DNA from: Microvelia longipes | Lineage: Eukaryota; Arthropoda; Insecta; Hemiptera; Veliidae | Assembly: GCA_018340805.1 (NCBI GenBank) | Contig: JACMZG010001914.1 | Location: 24,512,579 to 24,576,578 of the forward strand | Length of the DNA: 64,000 nt | Direction of reading: 5' to 3' | In this document: one piece after another, positions 21,717 to 32,909 of the stretch | Numbering within the stretch: position 1 is the stretch's first letter | How the letters are laid out: each line of letters opens with the position of its first letter | Position numbers and translations under genes: made by a program | The notes under the pieces: generated by a model | Database searches by the model: none | Told to the model about the DNA's origin: nothing | The model's input: only the letters and a program-made list of their open reading frames with translations

Positions 21717-22875
21717 CATAGATAAACAATATTAACATACATGGCTCACTCAAAGATTTAAAAAAAATATTTGATGGGATGCAGGAGGCTCAAGTAGTAC
21801 AGTCTAGTGGTGACAGCGTGAAACTGTCACATATTTTTATTTCTGACATTTTATTTATTTATTTTTATTCAACCAAACAACGAGCTGCTGAGGGTAATCA
21901 AGTCTTTCCATCCGCTTTTCAGCGCTAGAATGATGAGGAGTCGATGGATGAGTGATCCCAAGAAAGCTCTATAAGAATTTCGTATAAATTAGTAAAAAGT
22001 GAAAAAAATTAATTTCTCACTCTTACTTCACCCATTCTGTCGTCCCCCTTGGATTTGAACCTCTAATGTCAGAGTTCCAATTTTGTTTGTTTCCTTTACT
22101 TATCCGTTTGCGCCAACCCGAGATGTTATACTCAGATAGCAAATTTAAATGTTAAGTCTAAAAAACTACAGTCTATCGACTACTTTAAAAATCTTGACAG
22201 GTCAGTTTAGGCACCGTTGATTCTAAAGATAAAAATTCCCTGCATGAAAGGAGCGGGAAAAAACTATGTAAACAAATCAGGTTATTTTACCCGTATTTCC
22301 TTGGCGATGTTTTTTTACATTTAATTCGAGTAGTTTTATTTTATAATATAATTTTTATGATTAATTTGAAAGTAGTTTTCAAAACTATGTAAACACAACA
22401 AGAAGCACAAACAAAGTAAACGAATGCCGGAAAGGTTATGGTAGTAGGGACTTTTTTTCTTTTTTCAAGTGAGGGGTTGGCAGCGGCTTCTCTGATTGGT
22501 CAATCTCCAAAATGCTAATGACCTTGGGGTTTTTTAAACTAAACGATAGACTGTAAAAATGAATTATTGTTATTTTTTTAAGAAAGCGATGGTGCTGCTT
22601 CGCGTGATGAGGCCCCCAAGTTTTATAAAACAAAAATACATCGCGAATACTACAGCATACCTTAGATCTTTGTTTACTTTTATTTAATTTTACTAAACGA
22701 TTGGCAACTGTTTGTTTTTAAAAAAATACTACAGCACAATCTAGTAGAGAATAGAGCAAATATATTTTTACTACTAGCGCTATTCAAGACTCTAGTGATG
22801 AGGCCCCCAACTTAAATCATAAACACAAACTTGTCAATTGAGTGTTCCTACTACACTCGAGAGTGAACCATCTAT
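21717..22875. mobile_element. 1159-bp insertion with 8-bp target duplication (hAT-like)
   Basis: It is flanked by cttaggat at 21709-21716 and 22876-22883. Intact Y copies show that only one cttagga-type site exists there. An 8-bp duplication fits the hAT superfamily. The ends show weak inverted similarity (catagat..., atggctcactc against atagatggttcactc). Inside, gatgaggcccccaa occurs twice (near 22609 and 22797). A minus-strand 65-codon ORF has no recognisable domain. No transposase is seen. Confidence 0.75.
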
Positions 22876-23456
22876 CTTAGGATTGTCTGATTGAGCTGAA
22901 ACCGGTCGCAATCGTTTTAGAATGACTTCGACCATATAAAGACTACTTCGAGGTTCTTCCGCTTTACGGGCATGCTTTGCTCGGCGTGGTTTAGTGGAAG
23001 CCATTTTTGTCCTGTCTCTCTGGGACAGCAGGCTTACCAGGATGGAGCAAGAGGTAGAGGTCCATCTTTTATACTATATCCCCACCCTCGAACACTACCA
23101 AACCCAACAGATATCGTACAAGTCTTTGACCTGGACGTATACATATATACAACATTATATATATATGTATACTGTTTGCGCCATTTGTAATGGTTCGATT
23201 GAGCTGAAATTGGTCTTAATCGATTCAGCTAGCCGTCTACCTAAACATGAAATACCTTGTTTTAAAGCCATTTCAAGTTTCAAAAAATTTTTTTTTCATT
23301 ACGTCATAACTTTGGTTGATGACGTCATAATGTTTTTATAAACAATAGGCCTCGTAACCTCCTTAACATCTCGCGATTTGCAAAGTTTCGTTTCAATTTG
23401 AGAACGCCTTCGAGAGTTATCGTTCGCCATACGAAAGGGTAGAAACTCTTACATAC

Positions 23457-23493
<37 letters not shown>

Positions 23494-23494
23494 C

Positions 23495-23572
<78 letters not shown>

Positions 23573-23709
23573 ATATATAAACTTTTTTGGGACATATATT
23601 TTTGTTATCAGGAAGCCAATAGGAACCGATTCCGCTCACTCCCACCCTCAACTTCCGTCATCCGAACAACCTCATAAGCGTCATTTTCATTATGAAAATT
23701 CGCTAAAAA

Positions 23710-24459
23710 GGGAAATAGACTATTTTATATTGATTGTTTGAGAAGTTTGAAGTATTTGAAGAGATGAAGGTTTACTGGGGGGAAAAAAATAAAAGCAGTA
23801 AGCTAGTGATGAAAAAGGGTAAACTTATAGGTAAGAAAAACTAAGGCGTAAAGGAGAAAATCACCCAACAAGTAAGTTAGGAAACACGTCTTTTTCTAAA
23901 GAGTAAGAAAACTAGATTAGTAAAAACCGAACAGGTTAGACCTCACACTACAAGCCTTAGAAGATTGGAAAATCAACGAAGGAAAGAGCTTAAAGAAAAG
24001 AGAGATAAAATAATCAATATACGAGGAAGGAGAGTAATAGTACGCAATGATTAGAGTTTTTTTTAAAAAATCAATGACGTGGATAAACATAGATATAGCG
24101 TGATAGACTACAGTGACGTAAATATTGTTGAAACGTGACATGAAGAATCTCCTAAATGAGTGACGATGTTAACTCAATGGCTAGTAAAGGTGACGACATT
24201 TTCCTTTCTAGCGTGATAATACCATCCCATTGTTGTAAAAGTTTAAGAGAATACTTTAAATGAAATCCTTGACGTAGGCTATTAGATAAAAAGTTTCTTA
24301 ATTTTTATGAAGCATCATCATCAACCTGTTACAGATACTTAAAAAATTATAAGCTCCAAGTATAAGTTAAGACGAAACTCCAGATTGTTGTTCTTTGTTT
24401 AGATGCATAATTTTTGCTTCCCTAATAAAAGGGGAAAGCATTAAATTAGCAAAAAATAT
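23710..24459. other. No recognisable gene
   Basis: AT-rich; the 74-codon minus-strand ORF at 23917-24141 has no domain. Confidence 0.5.
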
Positions 24460-24637
24460 GACACCCAATTTTTAGCGACGTCTTTAACCACAATTATGAC
24501 TCAGCAAAAATTTCGAATAATCATTAAACGCTGAAAACTGGTGCGATCCGATTGATATTTAAATCACATTTAGCCATGTATAATACTAATATATGTGCTA
24601 AGTTTCATTTCATTATCAGCATTAGTTAAATTTTTAT
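24460..24637 (-). repeat. Family X repeat, middle fragment
   Basis: Reverse complement of X: gacgtctttaaccac, atgactcagcaaaaatttcg, gcgatccgattgatatt, tatgtgctaagtttcatt and ttatcagcattagtt in order. Confidence 0.75.
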
Positions 24638-25085
24638 CAAGCGCCGAGGCCGCGGGCGGCAAAGAGGCCGAAGGCCTCTTGTTTTCTTTGTTTACTCTGC
24701 ATGCCTGTATTTACTGTTTCTGCCGCTGTTATGAGTCAGGTCCAAAAAGTACTACCCATTTGACTATTTTTAAAACATATTAAGTTAATTAGATTTTGAA
24801 TCATTAAAATCAGTTGATAAAACCAGAGATGTGTTCTATCAGTACATGTATCAAAATATTACCAAAAATTAAACAAATTCATTAAATTATAAACCATCCT
24901 CCACGGGAAAACTTTAAAATTGTATGGTTTTCCAACAAAAAACGAAGCAAAACGAAGTTCGTAGGTGTCCCATGTAACAAAAAAACTGGGAAGAAGTCAA
25001 TTTGTCAAAAAAGATTCAGCACCCACAAAAGCATTGATTAAACTAAAAATTAGAGACTTTGTAATAACCTTTCTGGTTCACGTAG
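24638..25085. other. Short GC-rich patch then AT-rich DNA
   Basis: 24643-24685 contains gccgaggccgcgg and the stem gaggccgaaggcctc, similar in style to the Y hairpins but not alignable. The 62-codon ORF through it has no domain. Confidence 0.5.
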
Positions 25086-26366
25086 TTTTTAGCGAATTTT
25101 CATAATGAAAATGACGCTTATAAGGTTGTTCGGAGGACGAAAGTTGAGGGTGGGAGTGAGCGGAATCGGTTCCTATTGGCTTCCTGATAACAAAATTCGG
25201 GCTTTCGGCCGTAGCCGCTACGCGGTCTCGGCGCTTCACGCCTCGTCCGCTCCGCGGCGTCGGCCCACCGTGCCGCTTCGCGGCCCAGGGGGCCTCCCAG
25301 TGGCCGCTGCAGTGCCACATTGTTGTTGTTTTGTATTATGTATGGTTTCATTATCGTTTCTTGTTACATGGCATTTTGCCACGTATATAGCAAATTTTCA
25401 CAGCCTCGTTTGACAGGCCCGCTTCGCGGGCCTAAGAGGCTTTCTCACAAATTTGATTTTATTAATCCTCTATTATTAATAGTAAACAATGATATTACAG
25501 TTAACAAGCAATATAAAAAAATAATAAGTATATTTAAATACATAACTAATACGTTTTTTTATAGAGGTATAAAAAATACAAGAAAAAAATCCACACGTTG
25601 CAACTGTTGGAGTAACCTTGTAAAAAGGGTAAGAAAAGATTATAGTTTCATCTTTTATCAGTTTTAGTTATCGTCCACCATATAAAAGGGTATTAACTCT
25701 TACATACATTTATGATTGTTTATGCAATTTAAAGAAAAATGTCAAATTTTTTTCGTAAACAAATTGTTTATTTGAGTATAATCTTTAGGTTGAACAAAAT
25801 ATATTCATGATTTTTTTAAAATAAAAATACCGTTTTCGTCACTTAGGACCGGTCGCAATCGTTTTAGAATAACTTCGACCATATAAAGACTGCCTCGAGG
25901 TTCTTCCTCTTTACAGGCCTGCTTAGCTCGGCGTGGAACAGTGAAAGCCATTTTTGCCCTGTCTCTCTGGGACAGTAGGCTTACCAGGATGGATCAAGAG
26001 GTAGAGGCCACTCTTTTATACTATATTCCCACCCTCTAACACTACTGAACCCAAGATATATCGTACGAGTCTTTGACCTAGACGTATACATATATACAAG
26101 ATTATATATATATATAAGTATATCGTTTGCGCCATTTGTGATGGTTCGATTCAGCTGAAATTTGTCTTAATCGAGCCATTTCAAGTTTCAAAAAAAAATT
26201 CATGACGTCATAACTTTGATTGATGACGTCATAATGTTTTTGTAAACAATAGGCCTCGCAACCTCCACAACATCTCGCGATTTGCAAAGTTTCGTTTCAA
26301 TTTGAGAACGCCTTTAAGAGTTATCGTTCACCATACGAAAGGGTAGAAACTCTTACATACATACAT

Positions 26367-26397
<31 letters not shown>

Positions 26398-26575
26398 ATA
26401 TATATATTATATATATATATATATATATTATATACATATATATATAAACTTTTTTGGGACATATATTTTTGTATCAGGAAGCCAATAGGAACCGATTCCG
26501 CTCACTCCCACCCTCAACTTCCGCCATCCGAACAACCTAATAAGCGTCATTTTCATAATGAAAATTCGCTAAAAA
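25086..26575 (+). mobile_element. Family Y element, copy B, with terminal inverted repeats
   Basis: The left end (tttttagcgaattttcataa through gagtgagcggaatcggttcc to tattggcttcctgataac) is repeated inverted at the right end (26463-26575), giving inverted repeats of about 110 bp. Between them lie the GC hairpin block, an AT-rich segment, the paired TGACGTCA sites (26203-26210, 26224-26231) and a (TA)n tract (about 26365-26447). No transposase is present. Relative to A and C the copy lacks about 25 bp after cacttagga. Confidence 0.88.
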
Positions 26576-26672
26576 ATATGTCCGAAAAATGTTTTTAAAT
26601 ATATGTATAATATATATATATAATATATATAATATATGGAGGTTACGAGGCCTATTGTTTCTAAAAACATTA

Positions 26673-26701
26673 TGACGTCATCAATCAAAGTTATGACGTC
26701 A
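26673..26701. promoter_or_regulatory. Paired TGACGTCA sites in Y
   Basis: Two perfect 8-bp palindromes (26673-26680 and 26694-26701) lie 13 bp apart. Copy B has the same pair (26203, 26224). Copy A has TTACGTCA at 23299 and TGACGTCA at 23320. TGACGTCA is the consensus CRE bound by CREB/ATF bZIP proteins; binding is not shown. Confidence 0.7.
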
Positions 26702-26920
26702 TGAAAAAAAATTTTTTGAAACTTGAATTGGCTTTAAAACAAGGTATCTCGTATTTAGGTAGACGGCTAGCTGAATCGATTAGGACCAATTTCAGCTGAA
26801 TCGAACCATCATGGCGCAAACGGTATACATATATATATAATCTTGTATATATGTATACGTCTAGGTCAAAGACTCGTACGATATATCTTGGTTCAGTAGT
26901 TTTAGAGGGTGAGGATATAG

Positions 26921-26929
26921 TATAAAAAG
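26921..26929 (+). promoter_or_regulatory. TATA box upstream of a short Y ORF
   Basis: tataaaaag lies about 60 bp before an ATG in a good context (caaaATGG). It sits in Y on the strand opposite to the hairpin order, and the equivalent sequence in A and B is also TATA-like (tatagtataaaa). Confidence 0.45.
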
Positions 26930-26988
26930 TGGCCTCTACCTCTTGCTCCATCCTGGTAAGCCTACTGTCCCAGAGATATAGGACAAAA

Positions 26989-27120
26989 ATGGCTTCCACT
27001 GATCCACGCCGAGCTAAGCAGGCCTGTAAAGAGGAAGAACCTCGAAGTAGTCTTAATATGGTCGAAGTCATTCTAAAACGATTGCGAGCGGTTTCAGCTC
27101 AACCGGACAATTCTAAGTGA
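26989..27120 (+). CDS. 43-residue ORF carried by family Y (possible first exon)
   Basis: The ORF starts MASTDPRRAKQACKEEEP and ends with SAQPDNSK; it is basic at residues 7-10 and 30-33. In copies A and B the same frame is open on the minus strand with the same start and a similar length in A; B is shortened near the end. Differences between copies change residues as often as not, so selection is not obvious. The stop is preceded by taagtgacg, where a splice donor could lie, so it might be a leftover first exon of a transposase gene. No known domain. Low certainty that any protein is made. Confidence 0.3.
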   Translation: MASTDPRRAKQACKEEEPRSSLNMVEVILKRLRAVSAQPDNSK

Positions 27121-27671
27121 CGTAAATGGTATTTTTGTTTTAAAAAATCATGAATATATTTTTTTCAACCTAAAGATTATACTCAAATAAACAATTTGTT
27201 TACGAAAAAAACTTGACATTTTTCTTTAAATTGTATAAACAATAATAATGTATGTAAGAGTTTATACCCTTTTGTATGGTGAAAGATAACTAAAACTGAT
27301 AAAAGATGAAACTATAATCTTTTCTTACCTTTTATACAAGGTTACTCCAACAGTTGCAACGTGCGTGGATTTTTTTCTTGTATTCTTTATACCTCTATAA
27401 AAAAAGTTATGTATTTAAATATACATATTATTTTTTTTTATATTGCATGTTAACTGTATTATTATTGCTTAATTAATAATAGAGGATTAATAAAATCAAA
27501 TTTTTGAGAAAGCCTCTCAGGCCCGCGAAGCGGGCTTGTGAAACGAGGCTGTGAAAATTCGCTTAATACGTGGCAAAATGCCATGTAACAAGAAAGGATA
27601 ATGAAACCATACATAATACAAAACAACAACAATGTGGCCGCGAAGCGGCTACGGGCCGAAGGCCCGTATTT

Positions 27672-28690
27672 CTCTATTAACTGTATTAAAAGAAAAAATC
27701 GTAAAATATTTCTTGTTTGACTTCATCTCTGTGAATAATTGATAACAGGGAAGGGCAACTAAAGTTTTTTTAAAGTATGAGTTAGTCCATAGTTAAGTAA
27801 AGAGAACGAGTTAAGTAAAAGTTGTATGAGAGAAGGCTGTAGTCGAAAATGTTTGCTATAACGTCATACCAACAAGAAGGCAATGAAAAGAGATTCTGGA
27901 TAACCTCTTCTTGTTGCTCGACGTAGTTTCGAGAGGCACGGGTGACGGGAGGAGAAGGCATTGCTTCTGTTGGAGCGAAATGGGATGAGAGGGTTTTTGG
28001 AACGCTTTGTGGTGTGAGAAACCTTAAGAGAGAATAGAGCCTCTCTTCTCTTAACCGAGCTTCAACATAGAAACACCCTCAGGCTAACTCTTTGTATATC
28101 CAAACCACTCACAACGACATCGACACAACACATAGCTTTAACCTAAGTCTAGCCGTATACCCAGAATGCTTTAAAACTCTCTACTCACTAGTCAATATCT
28201 TGACATTTACAGCTACTATATGTATTATGTATCCCATTGCTAAACTCTACAAAAGTAAAGCCACAAGGTAACGAAGCATGCCCTCCTCCTCGGTCGACCT
28301 TTACTAGTACCAAGGTATAAATTCAAAACCTCTACCTCTTGACGCTAAAGTCGTTCCATGTATTTTGATGACATTGTTGTCTATTACAAGTATTTCTCTC
28401 ATTGTAATTTAACAATCGAATTTGGTATAATTTATGTACCAACTATGATCCATCTTTAAAGCACAACGTGTTAATCAAATGAACCGGAAAATAACTTACT
28501 CTAATTTAAATAAATGTGAAAATTAAAACAATACATTAAATATAAGTAAAAATAGTTTCACAGTTATTTATAAATATTTCCATTACTTAACATCCTCTAA
28601 TAAACACGTAGGAGACATGAAGCACACATTCGAATACAAGGAGAATGGAACAAATGTAGGGTAGCAAATACCTTCGTAATGAACATCCCG
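27672..28690. other. No recognisable gene
   Basis: Low-copy DNA of more even base content; no long ORF, no repeat recognised. Confidence 0.5.
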
Positions 28691-29440
28691 ATAATGTATA
28701 GGTATACAATTTTTAATTTGTGTGTGTGTCTGTTATCATCGTAGCTCCCAGTGTATTAGTGCTAGAGACTTGAAACTTTGTACAATAATCAATCTATACA
28801 AGTAGTTGTGTTATTAGGAAAATAATGTATTTATGACGTCAATAACCCGCAATAATGACTCTACATAAATTTCGAAAAATCATAAAAAAGCGGAAAAATT
28901 ATGCGATCGGATTGAGATTTGGTACGCATGTGGTTATGTATAAGACTAACATATGTTTCCATAACCTATGTGTGTTCCTTAACATATGTGCCAAGTTTCA
29001 TCGCATTATGAGTATTAGTTCAACTTTAAATTTTTACTTTTAGTTAAATTTAAACTTTAAACTTAAACTTTTTAGTTTTTTTTTTAAATTTGTAAAAAAT
29101 CAGAAAATAATCTAATTGAGTTGAAATTTAGTACAACTGTTTTCCTTTATAAGTTGAATACGTATGCTATATTTCAAAATTTACAAGTATATCTATACGA
29201 CAATTTTTTTAAATTTCAATACGCAGATATATCTATGATGTTTGTTAATCATTAAAGATTCATCGTGCGTGGTCAGTGCCTGGATAGGTGACAGCTGGGG
29301 CTGAAACGGATGCATTTACTATCTAAAGACAAGCGAAGCGAGTCCGAAGACTTGTTGCCGCATAAATGTAACGACTTGTACATTCTGAGGACGAGGTAAG
29401 CGAGTACGAAGCAGGGAGCGGATGAGTGTAGCGAATCCGA
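28691..29440 (-). repeat. Family X repeat, nearly full length without 3' end
   Basis: Reverse-complement X from gtgtgtgtctgttatcatcg through tgacgtcaataacccg, gatcggattgagatttgg, gtggtcagtgcctgg and gacaagcgaagcgagtccga to gatgagtgtagcgaatccga. Confidence 0.88.
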
Positions 29441-29454
29441 ACCACGCAATGGGC

Positions 29455-29690
29455 ATGGTTCTTGCATAAGCAAGAAATGGGCTGTTAAGCACGGAAAGAC
29501 GCATTCTAAATGAAATTCGCACGACAGCGGACCACTGCGCCGGAAATATTTATTTAGTAGTTGTTAACTTATATAATGTAAAAAACTATAAAAATTATCA
29601 TTCCAACCAAGATTGTTGTTAAGGACCAAAACACGCAACCAAAGGAAATTCGCCCGACATGCGGACCACCGTGCCAGAATTATTTTTTGC
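29455..29690 (-). mobile_element. SINE-like family W, two partial units
   Basis: Contains aagaaatgggctgttaagc, acgcattctaaatgaaattc and twice gcggaccac.g.gcc with taatgtaaaaaactataaaa between. Reverse orientation; it directly follows an X copy. Confidence 0.7.
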
Positions 29691-31258
29691 TTTTAATAGT
29701 CAAACCATTTTTGAAATAATTCATGTGATAACAACTATGGGAAAACAAAATATAAATGAATTATATATTTTAAAAATAATTTATTTATTACTAAAAATGC
29801 ATCTAAATTCGTGTTAAACATAAAAATGTGAGATTATTTTACGAAATAAATAAAAGTAAAACAGGTGGTTTTATTAATCTTAAGTCTTATTTTATTAAAG
29901 CCTCTGAAAAAAAGTCAAAAGATTGTAAAAAAGAAGCAAGAGGTTAAAAAAAATTGTAAGGGAAAGAAAAATCTAAGGTCACGAGAGCTAACTGTATTTC
30001 GTGATGGTAGAGTCAACACCTTAAGCCTGACTAAAAAAATTATTCGTCTTATACTTTATACAAAGCCACTTCTGTACAAGTTAATTATCATTTAATATGA
30101 CCACTCATGTATAAGATAAAATTTAATTTATTTCTTTTTATATATGTCACTTAATATTTTAATTTATAATAAAGTTCAACGAATTAAATAATTAAAATGT
30201 GAAAGTATTGACTACCTTATGAATTTGGTAAATCATTAAATATTTCCTCAAGATTACTAATTATTATTTTTATTTTTTAATAAATAACTGGTAATAGTTT
30301 CACAAAGCGTGATTTTTTTAAATTTAGTGTAAGCACGCAATTATTAAAATTGACCAAAGTCATTGGTGCCCAACGTGGGACATATTTTAACTATACCGGT
30401 GATGGTTATAAGTTTAAATTAAAAAACACGATTCTTACGTGATGATTTTAATGATAAAATAAAACATGTATTTCGTCACATTTTTAAATCAAAATATAAA
30501 TATTTTAATTACGATTTATATTTAAACTTCGTTAACATGAAAAAATTACGGAAAAGTTTAAATGAATTGTACAAAGATAGTTAAATAACTTTATACAAAG
30601 GAGATGGAGTCAAGCAGTTTAACATAAGTCTACTTAAGTAATATTATAAATAATTCAATGTATTCAGTTTACGCTAGTAAAAGAAAAATAGTTTGTCATT
30701 TTAAAAAAGAACAACACGTTTATCGTATAGTATCCATTAAAATAGAATGCTTTAAAAGCCTCCAAACATAATTTACACAAAATGATTTAATTTGGAGGGG
30801 AAAGAAAAAAAATAGTTGTTACTACTCATAAAATCAAAATAATGAAAAACCTTATTTAGAATAACATATATTTGAAAAAAATCAAAACGATACCTCTTTT
30901 TTAATGTCTATGTGAACAGTGAATGTTTAACGAACAGTTAGTTTACACTGACTGTTTCAAACACAATTATGTCAAAACAGCCAATTATTGTGCCCTTGGT
31001 ATCTTTGCAGGTGCACAATTATTCTTAATCCGTGCAGTACATGTGTTGTAACATTTTGTTGCATGCAGTATTCTATGTTTAGTTAAAGTCACATTATCTC
31101 TTTAGCACAGTAAAATAGAATAAACAAGTGAGATTAATACCGTATTTTAGGCTGCAAAAGTGAATGACGAATATGCTGCATATTCGACTCAGGAGCGGAC
31201 CTTTCCGTTATCTCCCTTCCAAATCACTGAACGAAGTTAATCACTGCGTAGACTGTAT
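29691..31258. other. AT-rich, no recognisable gene
   Basis: A 76-codon lysine-rich ORF at 29865-30095 has no domain. The last few hundred bases may belong to the upstream part of the gypsy relic but are too decayed to read. Confidence 0.5.
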
Positions 31259-31390
31259 AGGAGGACATTTGTTATTGTGGATGTAGATAAGTGTATTATT
31301 GGTAAACCTATTATTGAAGTTGACTTTCTTGCAAAGTATGGGTTGATAGTTGGTCTGAAAGCTCGTCTTATTGATAATTATATTAATGGA
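31259..31390 (+). pseudogene. Ty3/gypsy aspartic protease C-terminal remnant
   Basis: 44 codons read RTFVIVDVDKCIIGKP, VDFLAKYGLIVGLK and RLIDN, matching the end of the Ty3/gypsy protease and its link to RT (family pattern F-x-V-A-D-V, ILGADFL, LLVDLKxRRLID). The catalytic DTG part is not seen. The surrounding sequence is out of frame. It would have matured the Gag-Pol polyprotein. Confidence 0.75.
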
Positions 31391-31439
31391 CTATTCAAAA
31401 TCAGGTGACATGAGTAAATTCAACAAGAATTGCGTACAA

Positions 31440-31640
31440 AAATAACGTATGGCGATCATGTGGGAACTATAAGAAGTATGGCGACCAATGAAGTATGCGA
31501 TATAAGAACTGTTATAAAAGTATGGCGACCAGTGGGAACTATAAGACCATGGGAACTATAAGAAGTATGACGACCATGTGGGAACTATAACGACCATGTG
31601 AGAACTATATGAAGTACGGCGACCATGTGGGGATATAGGA
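31440..31640. repeat. Degenerate 29-bp minisatellite inside the gypsy relic
   Basis: About six units of ggaactataagaagtatgg plus cgaccatgt, several shortened. It lies between the protease and RT remnants, where coding linker would be. Confidence 0.85.
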
Positions 31641-31673
31641 AGCTAAATTCTGAAACCGGTATCTACACCCGGT

Positions 31674-32101
31674 ATTCATGATATCACCTCAATTTTACAA
31701 GGAATAACCATCTCTTCAGCTATAGATTTTAGAAAATCATATCGTCAAATTCCTATGGAACATGAAGACATTTCAAAAACACCCATTACTACAACCTTTG
31801 GAATGTTCGAGTTTGTCAGAATGCCATTTAGACTTTGTTCTTTGTTGGTCTGATAAATATTTAAAACAGCTTAAATATTTCAAAGGCATGCAATAAAGGT
31901 ACTATCTAATTTGCATTTTGTCAACACTCATCCGAATATTAATGACTTATTACTGGCACCTTAGAACAAAAAGCAGTGCATCAGACGCCTTAAGTTAGAT
32001 TTAAAAAGGCTGAGAAATTTAGGATTACAATAAATACCAGTAAATATTTATTTGATCAACCAAAGATGAGTGTTGAGGGTGTTTAACTGGTATAAAATTA
32101 A
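31674..32101 (+). pseudogene. Ty3/gypsy reverse transcriptase remnant, left part
   Basis: 31674-31841 holds 56 open codons with IHDITSILQG, SAIDFRKSYRQIP, KTPITTTFGMFEFVRMPF, the fingers/palm part of a gypsy RT with the catalytic D in AIDF. The YxDD block is lost. At about 32015-32075, in another frame, RITINTSKYLFDQPK and then TGIKLNP correspond to the stretch after YxDD. The reading breaks at 32102 where a Penelope-like element is inserted. Confidence 0.85.
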
Positions 32102-32563
32102 ATCCATTAGGGTTAATAAAAACAAAGATTTTAGAGTGACGTTTCAACCATTCTGGTCATAATCATACCTAAAAATATAAAAATACATTATTATAAAAGT
32201 GCATATACAATAAAATTTATGAGATATAAAAAAGAAAACTAAAGGCTAACAACATCATATGCGACGTTCAAAAGTAGACTACTTACAAATACTAAAAATA
32301 AATGCATTCCGAGGAAGAATTAAGTCAAAAAGAAAGGTACTGAAAAAATTAAAATAAGAAGACAAAAATTAGGAAAAATGCGTGAGTAAGACTAAACTCT
32401 CAATACAGGAACGTATTGATGAGGAGTATAATCAAAAAAATTAAACCTTCAACAAAAAAATGTGCAGAATGAACCTGGGTTAAAGCAAGAAAACAAAATT
32501 TTTTTAAAAGGTTGAGAAAAGCCGGGAAATACAAAAAGGTTACTAAACCTTTTCAGCATAATG
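32102..32563 (+). repeat. Left pseudo-LTR of the Penelope-like element
   Basis: Inverted copy of 35437-35913. It includes the reverse complement of the hammerhead-like motif (32138-32165) and the first codons of the element ORF (SIQERIDEEYN near 32398), broken here by a 1-base loss but unbroken in the right copy. Confidence 0.9.
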
Positions 32564-32594
32564 AAAAGTAAAATCTATTAAACTTAAAAATATT

Positions 32595-32909
32595 ATGATT
32601 AAAATATGCCGAGCACATGCTCAACGAGATTATCTATATTTACATAAGAATAATAACATTATTTCCCTCCATATTATAAGGAATACTAAAAACATACAAA
32701 ATATGTACATTTCAGAGTTTCTTGAAAATAAATCTAAAAATTTTATTTCTAATATGCATCACAATATGCTTGCTCTTGAACTTAAGCAAGTTCATTGGAA
32801 AATCAGCAAATTAGAATCGGAATACAATAAGATCAAAGACCATTTAAAAGATTCTGATAATGATTCTCAAGTTATAGAAGTCCTTACAATTTTCAAACTA
32901 TATTTATAG
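32595..32909 (+). pseudogene. Penelope ORF, N-terminal segment
   Basis: 104 open codons with HAQRDYLYLHKNN early on and a heptad-rich stretch (LALELKQVHWKISKLESEY, about 55-75) that could form a coiled coil. It lies between the left pseudo-LTR and the RT, where the poorly conserved N-terminal region of Penelope proteins is found. No function can be read from it. The frame is lost after 32909. Confidence 0.65.

Larger units (their letters stand above)
21355..23709 (+). mobile_element. Family Y element, copy A (split)
   Basis: Copy A begins aaatacgggccttcggcccg, a GC hairpin block, and runs to tccgtcacttaggat at 21716. After a 1159-bp insertion it resumes at 22876 and continues through gaccatataaagactac, a (TA)n tract (about 23460-23572) and aacttttttgggacatat to the Y terminal repeat ending cgctaaaaa at 23709. 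The left terminal repeat seen in copy B is absent. No transposase is encoded, so Y looks non-autonomous. Confidence 0.85.
26638..27671 (-). mobile_element. Family Y element, copy C (inverted)
   Basis: The reverse complement of Y from the GC block (ending at 27671 with cccgtattt) to ggaggttacgaggcc at 26638. It lacks both terminal repeats and the (TA)n part. With copy B it forms an inverted repeat with arms over 1 kb separated by 62 bp (26576-26637). Confidence 0.87.

Noticed and set aside
23325..23651. 108-codon minus-strand ORF
   Set aside because: About half is TA repeat (I/Y alternation); the rest is the Y terminal region.
24638..24690. GC-rich patch as a CpG-island promoter
   Set aside because: Only about 50 bp, no gene beside it, and it resembles decayed Y-type hairpins.
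26691..27071. 126-codon minus-strand ORF and similar ones at 22972-23341
   Set aside because: They cross non-coding Y with no domain and differ between copies by frame changes; only the short opposite-strand ORF is kept as a low-confidence call.
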